Shown here: positions 33,327 through 44,142 of the stretch, one piece after another
Numbering within the stretch: the first letter of the stretch is position 1
How the letters are laid out: each line of letters opens with the position of its first letter
DNA from: an uncultured Gammaproteobacteria bacterium
GTDB lineage: Bacteria > Pseudomonadota > Gammaproteobacteria > GCA-002705445 > GCA-002716945
Direction: 5' to 3'
NCBI GenBank assembly: GCA_902559355.1
Contig: CACEHM010000002.1
Location: 107,246-171,245, forward strand
Length of the DNA stretch: 64,000 nt
The notes under the pieces: generated by a model
Databases searched by the model: none
What the model was told of the DNA's origin: nothing
Seen by the model: the letters and a program-made list of their open reading frames with translations, nothing else
Program-made: the position numbers and the translations under genes

Positions 33327-34566
33327 TTGATAGGACGAATGGGATTACTTTTACGTTTTCACCTTCTTTTATTTTATCTATGTGTTCTGCAAGTTCAATG
33401 TAACAATTTGCATCTTTTAATGATGATAATATATTTGAACCCTGAGCACCTGAGCTTTTAACAAAAAACTCACCATTATTAATTGTTAAAATACCTCTTT
33501 TATATTCTTTCCTGCCCTTTCTTTTTTTAATCTCGGATTGTAGTTTTGCAGTTAGAGTTAAAGATGTATTATTTTTTTGACCAGTCATTTTTCTTATTGC
33601 TGCACTCACAAATAAATTAAAAGTCACTACGACTGATACTGGATTTCCCGGCAATCCAAAGAAAAAGCATTTTTTAATTTTGCCAAATGCTAATGGCCTT
33701 CCTGGTTTGACAGCTATTTTCCAAAAATTTACTTTACCTAATTTTTCCAAAGCATCTTTGATAAAATCAGCATCACCAACTGATACTCCCCCTGTTGTAA
33801 GCAATAAATCACATTCCTTAGATGCTAGTACTAATTTTTTTTCTACAGATTTTAGTTTATCCTTTACTACCCCAAAGTCCTTTATTTTAATTGGATACTT
33901 TTGAAGTAATCCATGTAATAGATATCTGTTACTATCATATACTTGAGATTTTTTGATTTTAGTATCAATGCTTACAAGCTCATCACCTGTCGAAAAGAAA
34001 CCTATTATAGGTTTAGAATAAACTGCTATTTTTGCTTCGCCTAAGGATGCTAAAATTCCCATATCTACATCATCAATTTGTCTGCCTTTCAATAAAACAG
34101 TAGTATTCTTTTTGATGTCCTCACCAGGAAACCTTATATTTTGATCTTTGAATATATTTGCATTAATAACTATCTTATCGTCTATATTTTTAACAAGCTC
34201 TTTCATTACAACCGCATTACAACTCTTAGGAACCATACCGCCAGTCATTACTTTTACTGCTTCATTTATCTTTACATTTTTATTATATGGACGACCTGCG
34301 AAAGATTCTCCAACACATGTAAAAGTATATTTATTATTTGAGTTTGTAATATCCATACAAACCGCGTAACCATCCATAGCAGAATTTTTATAATTAGGTA
34401 TGTCTTGATTAGATTTAATGTTTTTTGCCAGAACTCTACCATAAGATTCTTTTAGGGGTACTAGCTCAGTATCTTTTTTGCTTACTATGGATTTTAATAT
34501 TCTTGATAGTGCCTCCTCAACATTCAAGGCATTTGGATCAAATTCATTAAAACAATTATCTTTCAT
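33310..34566 (-). CDS. moeA: Molybdopterin molybdenumtransferase MoeA
   Basis: DIPNYKNSAMDGYAV, VMTGGMVP, TTGGVSVGDADF, KPGRPLAFG, GLPGNPVS. Confidence 0.95.
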   Translation of the reverse strand: MKDNCFNEFDPNALNVEEALSRILKSIVSKKDTELVPLKESYGRVLAKNIKSNQDIPNYKNSAMDGYAVCMDITNSNNKYTFTCVGESFAGRPYNKNVKINEAVKVMTGGMVPKSCNAVVMKELVKNIDDKIVINANIFKDQNIRFPGEDIKKNTTVLLKGRQIDDVDMGILASLGEAKIAVYSKPIIGFFSTGDELVSIDTKIKKSQVYDSNRYLLHGLLQKYPIKIKDFGVVKDKLKSVEKKLVLASKECDLLLTTGGVSVGDADFIKDALEKLGKVNFWKIAVKPGRPLAFGKIKKCFFFGLPGNPVSVVVTFNLFVSAAIRKMTGQKNNTSLTLTAKLQSEIKKRKGRKEYKRGILTINNGEFFVKSSGAQGSNILSSLKDANCYIELAEHIDKIKEGENVKVIPFVLSSEHYE

Positions 34567-34611
34567 TTTTTTAAATTAAATAAATTATGTATACTGAGTA
34601 TATCAAATATT

Positions 34612-35520
34612 ATGCCGATATCAGATAATTCAATTGAATATCAACTTATAGATCAATATTGCAATGATGCATCGTTCAAAAGGGGCCTCTCTAGAAATAC
34701 AATATTAGCTTATAAATCTGATCTTAAAATATTCCTTACATGGCTTGAGCACAATAAAAAAAAATTCTCTAATGTAGATAGAATTATCATTAATAACTAT
34801 CTTGCTGATAGATTAGATAAAGGGACATCAGTAAGTACTATACAAAGAATAATTACTTGTATTAAATCATTCTATTTATTCTTATTTGAAAATAAAATTA
34901 TAGATAATAATCCTGCGCAACTAATAGAAAATCCGAAAAAAAGAAGAAAGCTACCAACTATTATTTCAGAAAATGAAGTAGAAAAGCTTCTTGAATCACC
35001 TGATATAAAAACAGGCGTTGGACTTAGAGATAAATGTATTCTTGAGCTGCTATATTCTGCAGGATTAAGAATAAGTGAACTATTAAATGTTAGAGTCAAT
35101 CAAATCTCTAAGGAAAAACCATTTTTGAAGATAAAGGGTAAAGGAAATAAAGAGAGACTCGTACCAATAGGTTCATCAGCGATGAGTCTATTGATATTAT
35201 ATATTGATACATATAGAGCTAATTTAAAGCCAACTAATCATATTGATATGTTATTTCTAAATGAAAATGGCTCTATTATTTCAAGGCAAGCTTGTTGGGA
35301 GATGATTCAAAAATACGCGACAGTTTCTCTTATTAACAAAAAAATATCCCCTCATAATTTGAGACATGCATTTGCAACACATCTGCTTAATAATGGAGCA
35401 GACTTAAGGACTGTACAGATGCTACTTGGCCATGCTAGTCTATCAACAACACAAATTTACACTCATATTGCTAAGGAGAGGTTGGTAAAATTTCATCAAA
35501 AATACCATCCTAGAGGATAA
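34612..35520 (+). CDS. xerD: Site-specific tyrosine recombinase XerD
   Basis: SAGLRISELL, SPHNLRHAFATHLLNNGADLRTVQMLLGHASLSTTQIYTHI; xerD-dsbC synteny. Confidence 0.92.
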   Translation: MPISDNSIEYQLIDQYCNDASFKRGLSRNTILAYKSDLKIFLTWLEHNKKKFSNVDRIIINNYLADRLDKGTSVSTIQRIITCIKSFYLFLFENKIIDNNPAQLIENPKKRRKLPTIISENEVEKLLESPDIKTGVGLRDKCILELLYSAGLRISELLNVRVNQISKEKPFLKIKGKGNKERLVPIGSSAMSLLILYIDTYRANLKPTNHIDMLFLNENGSIISRQACWEMIQKYATVSLINKKISPHNLRHAFATHLLNNGADLRTVQMLLGHASLSTTQIYTHIAKERLVKFHQKYHPRG

Positions 35521-35522
35521 CT

Positions 35523-36230
35523 ATGAAAAATATTTTTTTATTTCTTACTCTTGCATTGCTTGTTTCATGCGCTAAAAGAGATGATGCTGATATTGATATA
35601 AAAAAAACAATTTCTAATGCATATCCAGATATTGCTGTAGATGAAATAAAAAAAATTGATGAAAACTTCCATGAGATTATCATAAATAATAAAATTTACT
35701 ATGCTACGAATGATGGCAAATATCTAATCATAGGTAATGTAATTGATTTGAGTACAAAAGAAAGCATTACTGAAAATACCAAGATGAATCAAAGATTATC
35801 AATAATTGAATCGATTGATATGAAAAATCTTATGGTATTTAAGCCTAATAAAACTAATCATATTCTTACGATTTTTACGGATACATCATGCCCATATTGT
35901 CAAAAACTTCATAATGAAGTACCGAGTTTATTAGAAAATAATATTGAAGTTAGGTATGTTTTATTTTCACGAAATGGAAATGATGTAGATGCATATCAGC
36001 AGCTTGTAGCAGCATGGTGTTCCGACAATAAGGTCGAGGCTTTAGAGGATTTATTTGCCGGTGATATTTTAGAGGAGGGAGCTATGTGCGAGAACCCCAT
36101 CTCTAAAAACTTTGAGTATGCTGGCTCATTATCTGTTGAAGGGACCCCAACTATCTTTCTTGAAGATGGAAGAATCATACCAGGCTATCAAAACTATAAA
36201 AATATCATAGCTTTTATAAATCAGAAATAA
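35523..36230 (+). CDS. dsbC: DsbC-type thiol:disulfide interchange protein, predicted lipoprotein
   Basis: Lipobox-like LALLVSC, FTDTSCPYCQKLH active site, GTPTIFLEDGRIIPGY cis-Pro region. Confidence 0.88.
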   Translation: MKNIFLFLTLALLVSCAKRDDADIDIKKTISNAYPDIAVDEIKKIDENFHEIIINNKIYYATNDGKYLIIGNVIDLSTKESITENTKMNQRLSIIESIDMKNLMVFKPNKTNHILTIFTDTSCPYCQKLHNEVPSLLENNIEVRYVLFSRNGNDVDAYQQLVAAWCSDNKVEALEDLFAGDILEEGAMCENPISKNFEYAGSLSVEGTPTIFLEDGRIIPGYQNYKNIIAFINQK

Positions 36231-36231
36231 C

Positions 36232-37650
36232 TTACAAAAATTTTTTTTCTATATTGTTTAAGAAATTATCTATCTTTTTAAATTGATCTTCCATACCAGA
36301 AAATCTTGAATCAGTTATCGCTTTATCTAATTCTCTGCGAGCTTTTGCAAGTGTAGTCCATGGTAATTTTTCCCCATTGTGCGATATTTTATCTTTTATA
36401 TAATCTTGATGTTCTTTTCTAGTCTCTTCAGTAAGCAAATCATTTCTATCTGAATAAATTTTTCTTTTATATAGTTCTACTAATCTTTTATCTTCAAGAG
36501 AATTTAATTCTTTATCTAAATCATGAGCATTATCTATTTTCGATAATTGTTGAATTATTTTCCAGTCACTAGGACCTGTGAAGCCCTGATATAACATTTC
36601 ATCTACATGATCGGATGCAGACATGTAATCTCCGCTGTCAATTTGATAATCAGCAAGCTGATCTACAAGATATTGATTAACATTCATAATGAAATTACTT
36701 GAATCTTTTACTAAGTTAGCTCTTTCTTCGTATAATCCTTTATTCTCTAGATATTCCTTTTTTTGAATATTATTCATATGTTTTTCTTCTAGAAAGATTG
36801 GATAATCATTACTTTTAATTTTTTTTAGGATTTTGTTTTTAAATAATCCTCCTATACTTCTTGTCCTTGAGTTTATTACATCATCTGTAACTTCTTCATT
36901 TAAATTATAAAATATAATTTCTTTTGCATTATCAGGGTTACTGGTAACCAAGGATACTGGCATATAAGTTCCTGTTGCATTTGTTGGAGGAATTATAAGA
37001 ATATTATTATTATTAATATATTCATTAACATTTTTATAACTTCTAAACTGAATCATATGTTCCCATAATTCTGGTTCATTTTTTTTAATAATATTTGCTA
37101 AGTCTATTGTGGCATCAACATCACTCATCGCATCATGAGCAAATTCATGTTTTATTTCATTATTTTCCGCGAGTTTTTCTAGCTTTAAGCTCCTTTTGCC
37201 AGTTTTTTCATCATTTGGAATATTCAGATATGGCTTATCTAGATTACAGACTGCTAGAATTATTTTAAACAGGTCTGCTCTAGAATTATTGTTCGTGTTC
37301 GTAAGATAGGGAGCATGGAGAGATTGATAAAAACTACATCTAAGAAACTTCTCATCAAAATTAATATTATTATATCCAATAAAAATTGCAGGAGACCATG
37401 AGGCTAATTTTTTATGAACTCTATCCATAAATTCATAAAAGGATTGTTCACGACTTAATTGTTCTAAGTCAGTTTTTGTGATTAGCATTGCAACAGGTGA
37501 TGGAATAACACCGTCTCTTAATCGACATTTTTCATTGAACTCATCGATAATATTAAAGTTCTCATCAACTAGTTTTGCTGCAAGTTGAATAGGCTGATCA
37601 AAGTACCAACTTAATCCAGAAGTTTCAAAATCATAAAAAACATAATTCAT
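36232..37650 (-). CDS. sbcB: Exodeoxyribonuclease I
   Basis: YDFETSGL, GYNNINFDEKFLR, HDAMSDVDATI exonuclease motifs. Confidence 0.94.
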   Translation of the reverse strand: MNYVFYDFETSGLSWYFDQPIQLAAKLVDENFNIIDEFNEKCRLRDGVIPSPVAMLITKTDLEQLSREQSFYEFMDRVHKKLASWSPAIFIGYNNINFDEKFLRCSFYQSLHAPYLTNTNNNSRADLFKIILAVCNLDKPYLNIPNDEKTGKRSLKLEKLAENNEIKHEFAHDAMSDVDATIDLANIIKKNEPELWEHMIQFRSYKNVNEYINNNNILIIPPTNATGTYMPVSLVTSNPDNAKEIIFYNLNEEVTDDVINSRTRSIGGLFKNKILKKIKSNDYPIFLEEKHMNNIQKKEYLENKGLYEERANLVKDSSNFIMNVNQYLVDQLADYQIDSGDYMSASDHVDEMLYQGFTGPSDWKIIQQLSKIDNAHDLDKELNSLEDKRLVELYKRKIYSDRNDLLTEETRKEHQDYIKDKISHNGEKLPWTTLAKARRELDKAITDSRFSGMEDQFKKIDNFLNNIEKKFL

Positions 37651-37692
37651 TTATATTGTATGTTGGATAGTGTAATCTTATTATACACAACA

Positions 37693-39594
37693 ATGGTAAA
37701 AAAGACATACACCGCATCTGATATAGAAATTCTAAAAGGAATAGAGCCGGTTCAAAAAAGACCTGGTATGTATACTGACACATCTACACCTAATCATTTA
37801 CTACAAGAGGTATTAGATAATTGTGTTGACGAATCTATTGCTGGATTCTGTAATAATATTGATATTACTTTAAACACTGATGGGTCATATACAGTTAAAG
37901 ATGATGGACGGGGTATGCCAGTAGATATCCATCCAGAATACAAAAAATCTGGAGTTGAGGTTATTATGACCAATTTACATTCTGGCGCTAAATTTAGTAA
38001 TAAAAACTACAAATATTCTGGGGGGCTTCACGGGGTAGGTGTATCCGTAGTGAGCGCATTATCTGAATCTCTTATTGTTGATATTGAACGCGCTGGCGAT
38101 CAAAATCTTCATCAGATTTCATTTAAAAATGGAATAATCAGTAAAAATTTGTGTGCTATTGCTAAAACTACAAAAAATTCTCATGGTACCTGTATAACTT
38201 TTAAGCCAAATAAAAAATATTTTGATAGTGAAGACATTCAAATTACTAGATTACATAAGCTTGTAGAAGCAAAAACTATATTGAAGCCAGGCTTAAAGAT
38301 AATAATTAATGATTTAAAGTACAAAACTGGTAATAAAGTATATTGTCATACTGGATCCTTAGATTTATATTTAAAAAATAATCTAAAATCTCAAACTCTA
38401 CTTCCAATTGACCCAATTTTAATAGAACTTGATGATGATTTATTTGAAGTCTCTTCAACCGTTTGCTGGATAGAAGATATTGAGGAAATTATTCAAGATA
38501 GTTATGTAAACCTAATACCAACTTCTGATGGTGGTACCCATGTAAACTCTTTAAAGTCTGCAGTTGCTGATTCTTTACGAGATTTCATGATTACTCATAA
38601 AATTATGCCAAAGAACTTAAAAATTATCCCAGATGACATATGGAAAAATACATCTTATCTGATCTCAATTAAAATATCTGACCCTCAGTTTGTTGGTCAA
38701 ACAAAAAATAAATTACAATCCACATCTATTGGATCGAAACTATCATCTCAATTAAAGGATAGATTAGAATTGTGGCTCAATAATCATTCTGATACCGCTG
38801 AAGAAATATCAAACCTTGCTATACAGAATGCTTATCAAAGGTTATCAAATAATAAAACTAAGAAGATAAAGTCTTCAACAAAAAGTATTATAATGCCAAG
38901 TCGTTTATCGGACTGTTCTAGTAAAGACAATAATGTGAATGAATTATTTCTCGTAGAAGGAGACTCTGCTGGAGGTTCTGCAAAACAAGCCAGAGATAGA
39001 ACCTTTCAAGCTATATTGCCTTTGAGAGGAAAGATACTTAATACCTGGGAAGTTAGTTCATCAAAGATACTTGAATCAAAAGAAGTTCAGGATATATCGA
39101 CTGCAATAGGTGTAAAACCTGGTGAAAGTAACCTTTCGTCATTGAGATATGGAAAAATTTGTATACTGGCTGATGCAGATTCTGATGGTTTGCATATCGC
39201 AACATTACTTATTGCTTTGTTTGTTAAGCATTTTCCTGATCTTATCCTAAATGAACATATCTACGTTGCTCTCCCACCTCTCTACCGCTTAGATTATAAA
39301 AATAAAACCTACTATGCTATTTCTGACGATCATTTAAATAAAATACTTAGTCAATATAAAATTAAATCTACAGATAGTAATTTAAGTATAACTAGATTTA
39401 AAGGATTAGGTGAAATGAACCCATCTCAGCTTAGAGATACAACTCTTACTCCAGCATCAAGAAAACTTATCCTATTATCCCTTGATCATAAAAGTAAGGA
39501 TATAAAGAAATTAAATATGATGCTATCGAAAAAAACAGCTCCCGACAGAAAAGTATGGTTAGAAAAAAAAGGTAATCTTGCTCAAACAAGCTAA
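37693..39594 (+). CDS. parE: DNA topoisomerase IV subunit B
   Basis: [45 protein letters not shown]; followed by parC. Start set at ATG 37693. Confidence 0.95.
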   Translation: MVKKTYTASDIEILKGIEPVQKRPGMYTDTSTPNHLLQEVLDNCVDESIAGFCNNIDITLNTDGSYTVKDDGRGMPVDIHPEYKKSGVEVIMTNLHSGAKFSNKNYKYSGGLHGVGVSVVSALSESLIVDIERAGDQNLHQISFKNGIISKNLCAIAKTTKNSHGTCITFKPNKKYFDSEDIQITRLHKLVEAKTILKPGLKIIINDLKYKTGNKVYCHTGSLDLYLKNNLKSQTLLPIDPILIELDDDLFEVSSTVCWIEDIEEIIQDSYVNLIPTSDGGTHVNSLKSAVADSLRDFMITHKIMPKNLKIIPDDIWKNTSYLISIKISDPQFVGQTKNKLQSTSIGSKLSSQLKDRLELWLNNHSDTAEEISNLAIQNAYQRLSNNKTKKIKSSTKSIIMPSRLSDCSSKDNNVNELFLVEGDSAGGSAKQARDRTFQAILPLRGKILNTWEVSSSKILESKEVQDISTAIGVKPGESNLSSLRYGKICILADADSDGLHIATLLIALFVKHFPDLILNEHIYVALPPLYRLDYKNKTYYAISDDHLNKILSQYKIKSTDSNLSITRFKGLGEMNPSQLRDTTLTPASRKLILLSLDHKSKDIKKLNMMLSKKTAPDRKVWLEKKGNLAQTS

Positions 39595-41846
39595 TGACAA
39601 AAAATAGAGATATATTTTCATCAAATATAGAAAAAGTATCAATAGGAGACTTTAGTGAAGATGCATATTTAAATTATTCTATGTATGTAATTTTAGACCG
39701 TGCGCTTCCTAGTTTATTAGACGGCCTAAAACCTGTTCAGAGGAGAATAATTTATGCTATGAGTGAATTAGGGTTAAAACACTCTACCAAACATAAAAAA
39801 TCCGCTAGAACAGTTGGAGATGTATTAGGAAAATTTCATCCTCACGGAGATACTGCATGTTATGAAGCAATGGTGATAATGGCACAATCATTTGCTTATA
39901 ATATGCCGTTAATTGACGGACAAGGTAATTGGGGTACACAAGATGACCCTAAGTCTTTTGCAGCTATGAGATATACAGAATCAAAGCTCACACAATATTC
40001 ACAATTATTACTTAACGATTTAAAAAATGGCACATCAGATTGGATACCCAATTTTGATGGCACATTAAATGAACCTAAATTTTTACCATCTCAAATTCCT
40101 AATATTCTTATAAATGGAAGTTCAGGTATAGCAGTAGGCATGTCTACAGATATTCCACCGCATAATCTTGGCGAGATTATATTAGCGGTTCAATATATTA
40201 TTAATAACCCTAAGTGTAGTATCAGGGAACTTATGGAATTCATCCCAGCACCAGACTACCCAACTGGTGCAGACTTATTGCAAGATGAATCCGATATAGA
40301 TGCTATCTATAATGAGGGTACGGGTAACATTAAATTGAGAGCTGAATACAGTCATCATGGTAAGACTATTGAAATAACATCCTTACCTTATCAAGCCTCG
40401 ACTACAAAAATTATTGAACAAATTCAGTCACAAATCATTGATAAAAAGATTAGTTTTATAAACTCAATCGAAGATCAATCTGACGAGAAAAATCCTGTAA
40501 AAATCATTATAAAAATTAAAGGAAATAGTCATAACTCAAATGATGTAATGAATCATTTATACTTTACGACTGATCTAGAGAGAAGTTATAGAGTAAATCT
40601 AAATATGATTTCAATGGATGGTAAACCGAAGGTTATGAATTTGAAAGAAATCTTAACTGAATGGATCTCATTTAGAATCAATACATATAAAAGAAAACTT
40701 AATCATGAGAACAACAATATACTTGATAGACTTCACATTCTTGAAGGATTTTTAATTGTATATAAGCATCTAGATAAGATTATAGAAATACTGAGGAATG
40801 AAGATAATCCAAAACTAAAGATAATGAAAATAGGAAAGTTTTCTGAAAAACAATATGAATCTATTATTAATATGCGATTAAGAAATATAGCTAAACTTGA
40901 AGAAGATAAAATAAAAGATGAGTATAAGAAGCTTCAAAAACGAAATAAAGAGATAAACTCTATTCTTAAATCTAAAGCAAAACTCAATAAATTAATCATT
41001 CATGAACTTGATATTCTTAGTGAAGAGTATGCACATGATAGAAGAACAAATATTTTGTCTAATACAGACTCATCTAAACAAATCATACAAGAAATAAAAA
41101 TATCAAGTGAGCCTGTATCTCTAATTTTATCCAGTAATGGATGGGTCAAAACTAGCAAAGGTAGTTCTGTATCACTCGATAACTTAACATTTAAATCAGG
41201 TGATTCATATCTTGCTCATTTAGATATAGAAAATAATAAGCAAGTATCTTTTTTAGATCAAAAAGGATTTATATATTCAATGATGGTCAATGATATTCCT
41301 TCTGGAAGGGGTTATGGTGAATCTTTAAAAAAATATTTCAATATTGATGACGGAGTACATGTCACTGGAATGTTGAATACCTCTAATGATTTACATACCC
41401 TGTTTACCTCTGAGTCAGGTTATGGGTTCTTATGTAAGAATGAGGAGCTTTTATCTTCAAACCGAAACGGTAAATCAATTGTAAAAAATAAACAATCAAA
41501 TATTATTAAGCCACTTGAGGTTGATGTTAAAAATTTAGATTATTATTTACTTGTGACTAACAAGCAATACCTTATCTTATCTAAGCTTGATGATATTCCA
41601 ATCTTGACAAAAGGTAAGGGTGTGAAGTTAATTAACATACCTAAATCCGAAGATAGCGAAAAGGTTATATTTTCTGGGGTAATTAGAGCAGGGCAAAGAC
41701 TTGAAATATCTGCAGAAAATAAAAGAAGTAAATATATTGAATTTAAAGAACTTCAACCATATATTATGACTAGAACAAGGCGTGGAAAGAAAATTGAGCA
41801 AAAATTTATCCACAAGAATATGAAATTAAATTATAATATAGGATAA
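39594..41846 (+). CDS. parC: DNA topoisomerase IV subunit A
   Basis: [52 protein letters not shown] catalytic Tyr. Confidence 0.96.
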   Translation: MTKNRDIFSSNIEKVSIGDFSEDAYLNYSMYVILDRALPSLLDGLKPVQRRIIYAMSELGLKHSTKHKKSARTVGDVLGKFHPHGDTACYEAMVIMAQSFAYNMPLIDGQGNWGTQDDPKSFAAMRYTESKLTQYSQLLLNDLKNGTSDWIPNFDGTLNEPKFLPSQIPNILINGSSGIAVGMSTDIPPHNLGEIILAVQYIINNPKCSIRELMEFIPAPDYPTGADLLQDESDIDAIYNEGTGNIKLRAEYSHHGKTIEITSLPYQASTTKIIEQIQSQIIDKKISFINSIEDQSDEKNPVKIIIKIKGNSHNSNDVMNHLYFTTDLERSYRVNLNMISMDGKPKVMNLKEILTEWISFRINTYKRKLNHENNNILDRLHILEGFLIVYKHLDKIIEILRNEDNPKLKIMKIGKFSEKQYESIINMRLRNIAKLEEDKIKDEYKKLQKRNKEINSILKSKAKLNKLIIHELDILSEEYAHDRRTNILSNTDSSKQIIQEIKISSEPVSLILSSNGWVKTSKGSSVSLDNLTFKSGDSYLAHLDIENNKQVSFLDQKGFIYSMMVNDIPSGRGYGESLKKYFNIDDGVHVTGMLNTSNDLHTLFTSESGYGFLCKNEELLSSNRNGKSIVKNKQSNIIKPLEVDVKNLDYYLLVTNKQYLILSKLDDIPILTKGKGVKLINIPKSEDSEKVIFSGVIRAGQRLEISAENKRSKYIEFKELQPYIMTRTRRGKKIEQKFIHKNMKLNYNIG

Positions 41847-41848
41847 CT

Positions 41849-42763
41849 ATGAAAAGAATTTTTTATTTTATTGTAGTCAATATCGCAATACTATTTGTTT
41901 TAAGCATCTTTCTGTCACTTACAGGCTTTACCGGTATTCTTCAGTCGAATGGTGTAGATCTTGATTATGATTCACTTATGCTATTTTCACTTGTTTTTGG
42001 TATGGGCGGTTCATTCATTTCCCTATACATGTCTAAGTGGATGGCCAAATCCATGGCAGGTGTCAAATTAATTACTAATCCATCAAATGAATTTGAAAGA
42101 TGGTATTTAGATGTCGTAAAAAAACAATCAGCACAACTCGGATTAAAAATGCCAGAGGTTGGAATGTTCAATTCTCCCCAACCGAATGCTTTTGCTACTG
42201 GTTCATCCAAAAATAGTTCATTAGTTGCACTAAGCACAGGGCTTGTTAGCGCAATGAGTAGGGATGAAATCGAAGCTGTAATAGGTCATGAAATGAGCCA
42301 TGTTGCAAATGGTGACATGATAACGCTCACACTCATACAAGGAATAGTTAATGCCTTTGTAATATTTTTCTCCCGAGTAATCGGTCATTTTGTAGATAGA
42401 GTTATTCTAAAAAATGAGAGAGGATATGGTATAGGTTATTTTTTCACTGTAATATTCGCACAAGTAGTACTAGGGATACTTGCATCTACTATAGTATGTT
42501 GGTTCTCAAGAATGAGAGAATTTAGAGCAGATATTGGCGGTGCTCAACTAACTTCTAAAACTAAAATGATTAATGCTCTTAAAGCACTTGAGCGCCAAGT
42601 AGCAGCACCATTACCTGATCAAATGTTAGCATTCGGTATATCTAATAAAGGACAATCTAGTACGTTAAAAAAATTATTTTCTACTCATCCACCTTTAAGA
42701 AAAAGAATAGAAGCTCTAGAAAATTCTGATATCGAATCTGTGCCGCAAGAACAACTTAATTAA
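41849..42763 (+). CDS. htpX: Membrane zinc metalloprotease HtpX
   Basis: AVIGHEMSHVANGDM HExxH motif, REFRADIGGAQL, FSTHPPLRKRIEAL. Confidence 0.96.
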   Translation: MKRIFYFIVVNIAILFVLSIFLSLTGFTGILQSNGVDLDYDSLMLFSLVFGMGGSFISLYMSKWMAKSMAGVKLITNPSNEFERWYLDVVKKQSAQLGLKMPEVGMFNSPQPNAFATGSSKNSSLVALSTGLVSAMSRDEIEAVIGHEMSHVANGDMITLTLIQGIVNAFVIFFSRVIGHFVDRVILKNERGYGIGYFFTVIFAQVVLGILASTIVCWFSRMREFRADIGGAQLTSKTKMINALKALERQVAAPLPDQMLAFGISNKGQSSTLKKLFSTHPPLRKRIEALENSDIESVPQEQLN

Positions 42764-43329
42764 TGGTCGATCATTCACTTCTCAGAAATGGCAACAAAGT
42801 TCTTGTTGATAATCAACCCTATGTAATCATGGATACAGACTTTGTTAATCCAGGTAAAGGCCAAGCGTTTACTAAAATTAAGATAAAAAATCTTTTAAAT
42901 AAGAAAACTATTGAAAAGACTGTTAAAATTGGTGAAGAACTCAATGAAGCAGATGTTCTTAACACCTCAATGCAATTTCTCTATCAAGAATCAAACACTT
43001 TATTTTTTATGAATCTTGAATCTTATGAACAGATTGAATTAAATGTATCTTCGATAGACTTCGATCCTAGATGGTTAAATGATGGTGATGAATGTAACGT
43101 CACAATCTGGAATGAAGCTATCATAGATGTTGAGCTTCCTAATTTTGTTGTATGTAAAGTTACATCGACAGAAAGTGTTGCAAAAGGAGATACTGTATCA
43201 TCCACACTTAAAGATGCAGAATTAGATAATGGTATTACTGTAAAAGTTCCTGCATTCATCAAACAAGGTGAGGATATTAAACTTAATCCAAGTACTGGCG
43301 AATATTCATCAAGAGCAAAAAATGACTAA
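42763..43329 (+). CDS. efp: Elongation factor P
   Basis: FVNPGKGQAFTKIKIKNLL (Lys34 loop), C-terminal VKVPAFIKQGEDIKLNPSTGEYSSRA. Confidence 0.93.
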   Translation: MVDHSLLRNGNKVLVDNQPYVIMDTDFVNPGKGQAFTKIKIKNLLNKKTIEKTVKIGEELNEADVLNTSMQFLYQESNTLFFMNLESYEQIELNVSSIDFDPRWLNDGDECNVTIWNEAIIDVELPNFVVCKVTSTESVAKGDTVSSTLKDAELDNGITVKVPAFIKQGEDIKLNPSTGEYSSRAKND

Positions 43330-43702
43330 AGCGCAAGAACGTAGAAAAGCTGTAGAACAAGCTATACAAGAGCATAAAGCAAAAAAAAATAAATACATAA
43401 TAGCTGCAGTATTTTGGTTTCTATCAAGTTTATATATATATTCAAATGATGCGGGCTTTTCTGATGTTTATTCTTTAAAGCCATTTGTTTACTTTATAGT
43501 AGGTCCAGTCTTTGCATCTATCGTATTCGGTAACATCATGTTCTTCATGCAAAAAATAATAGAAAAAGGCGTAATTGGTTTTTTCGGAAAGAATTCTCAA
43601 AACCTTGTTTTACCCGTGATCTCATTCGTATTCTTTTGTGCATTAGTCGGAATGTTTATTATAATATTTAAATTTGCTGAACTACTACAAACCATTATCT
43701 AG
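43322..43702 (+). CDS. Hypothetical small membrane protein
   Basis: Charged N-terminus then about three TM segments; ATG 43322 overlaps the efp end. Confidence 0.65.
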   Translation: MTKAQERRKAVEQAIQEHKAKKNKYIIAAVFWFLSSLYIYSNDAGFSDVYSLKPFVYFIVGPVFASIVFGNIMFFMQKIIEKGVIGFFGKNSQNLVLPVISFVFFCALVGMFIIIFKFAELLQTII

Positions 43703-43778
43703 ATAAAATCAGATAAAACTAACCTGTTTTTATTTATCAATTAAATTAATAGATACAATAATATTAGAATCATGTATT

Positions 43779-44108
43779 ATGATTTTTATGCCTATACTTA
43801 TGAGAGACATATTATTACCAGTTCTTATATCAACTGTCTATTGGCTAGCTTTATATAATGGCGTCTTATTTCTTAACCTTTTTGTTTTTGTTGTATTATC
43901 TATTGTTTATGTTTATTACTGCAAATGGGTTAATGCGAATTATGAGCATATGTTTTCTCAAGAATCTGTTGATGAAAAACTTAAAGACATGAATGGATTC
44001 TCAAGGCGTATTATTACAGGTATATGGGTATCACACTTTGCATTCTTCTTCTTTGGGGGAATAAGCTTAGGTGTTTCAGTACCTTTTATCATCTACTTCA
44101 ATTTGTAA
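43779..44108 (+). CDS. Hypothetical membrane protein
   Basis: Hydrophobic N- and C-terminal segments; no recognised family. Confidence 0.6.
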   Translation: MIFMPILMRDILLPVLISTVYWLALYNGVLFLNLFVFVVLSIVYVYYCKWVNANYEHMFSQESVDEKLKDMNGFSRRIITGIWVSHFAFFFFGGISLGVSVPFIIYFNL

Positions 44109-44142
44109 ATAATAGTTAATATTATCAATATTGTAATAGACC

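Noticed and set aside
34612-35520. Tyrosine recombinase as a phage/island integrase
   Set aside because: Sequence and dsbC synteny fit chromosomal XerD; not near the island or a tRNA.
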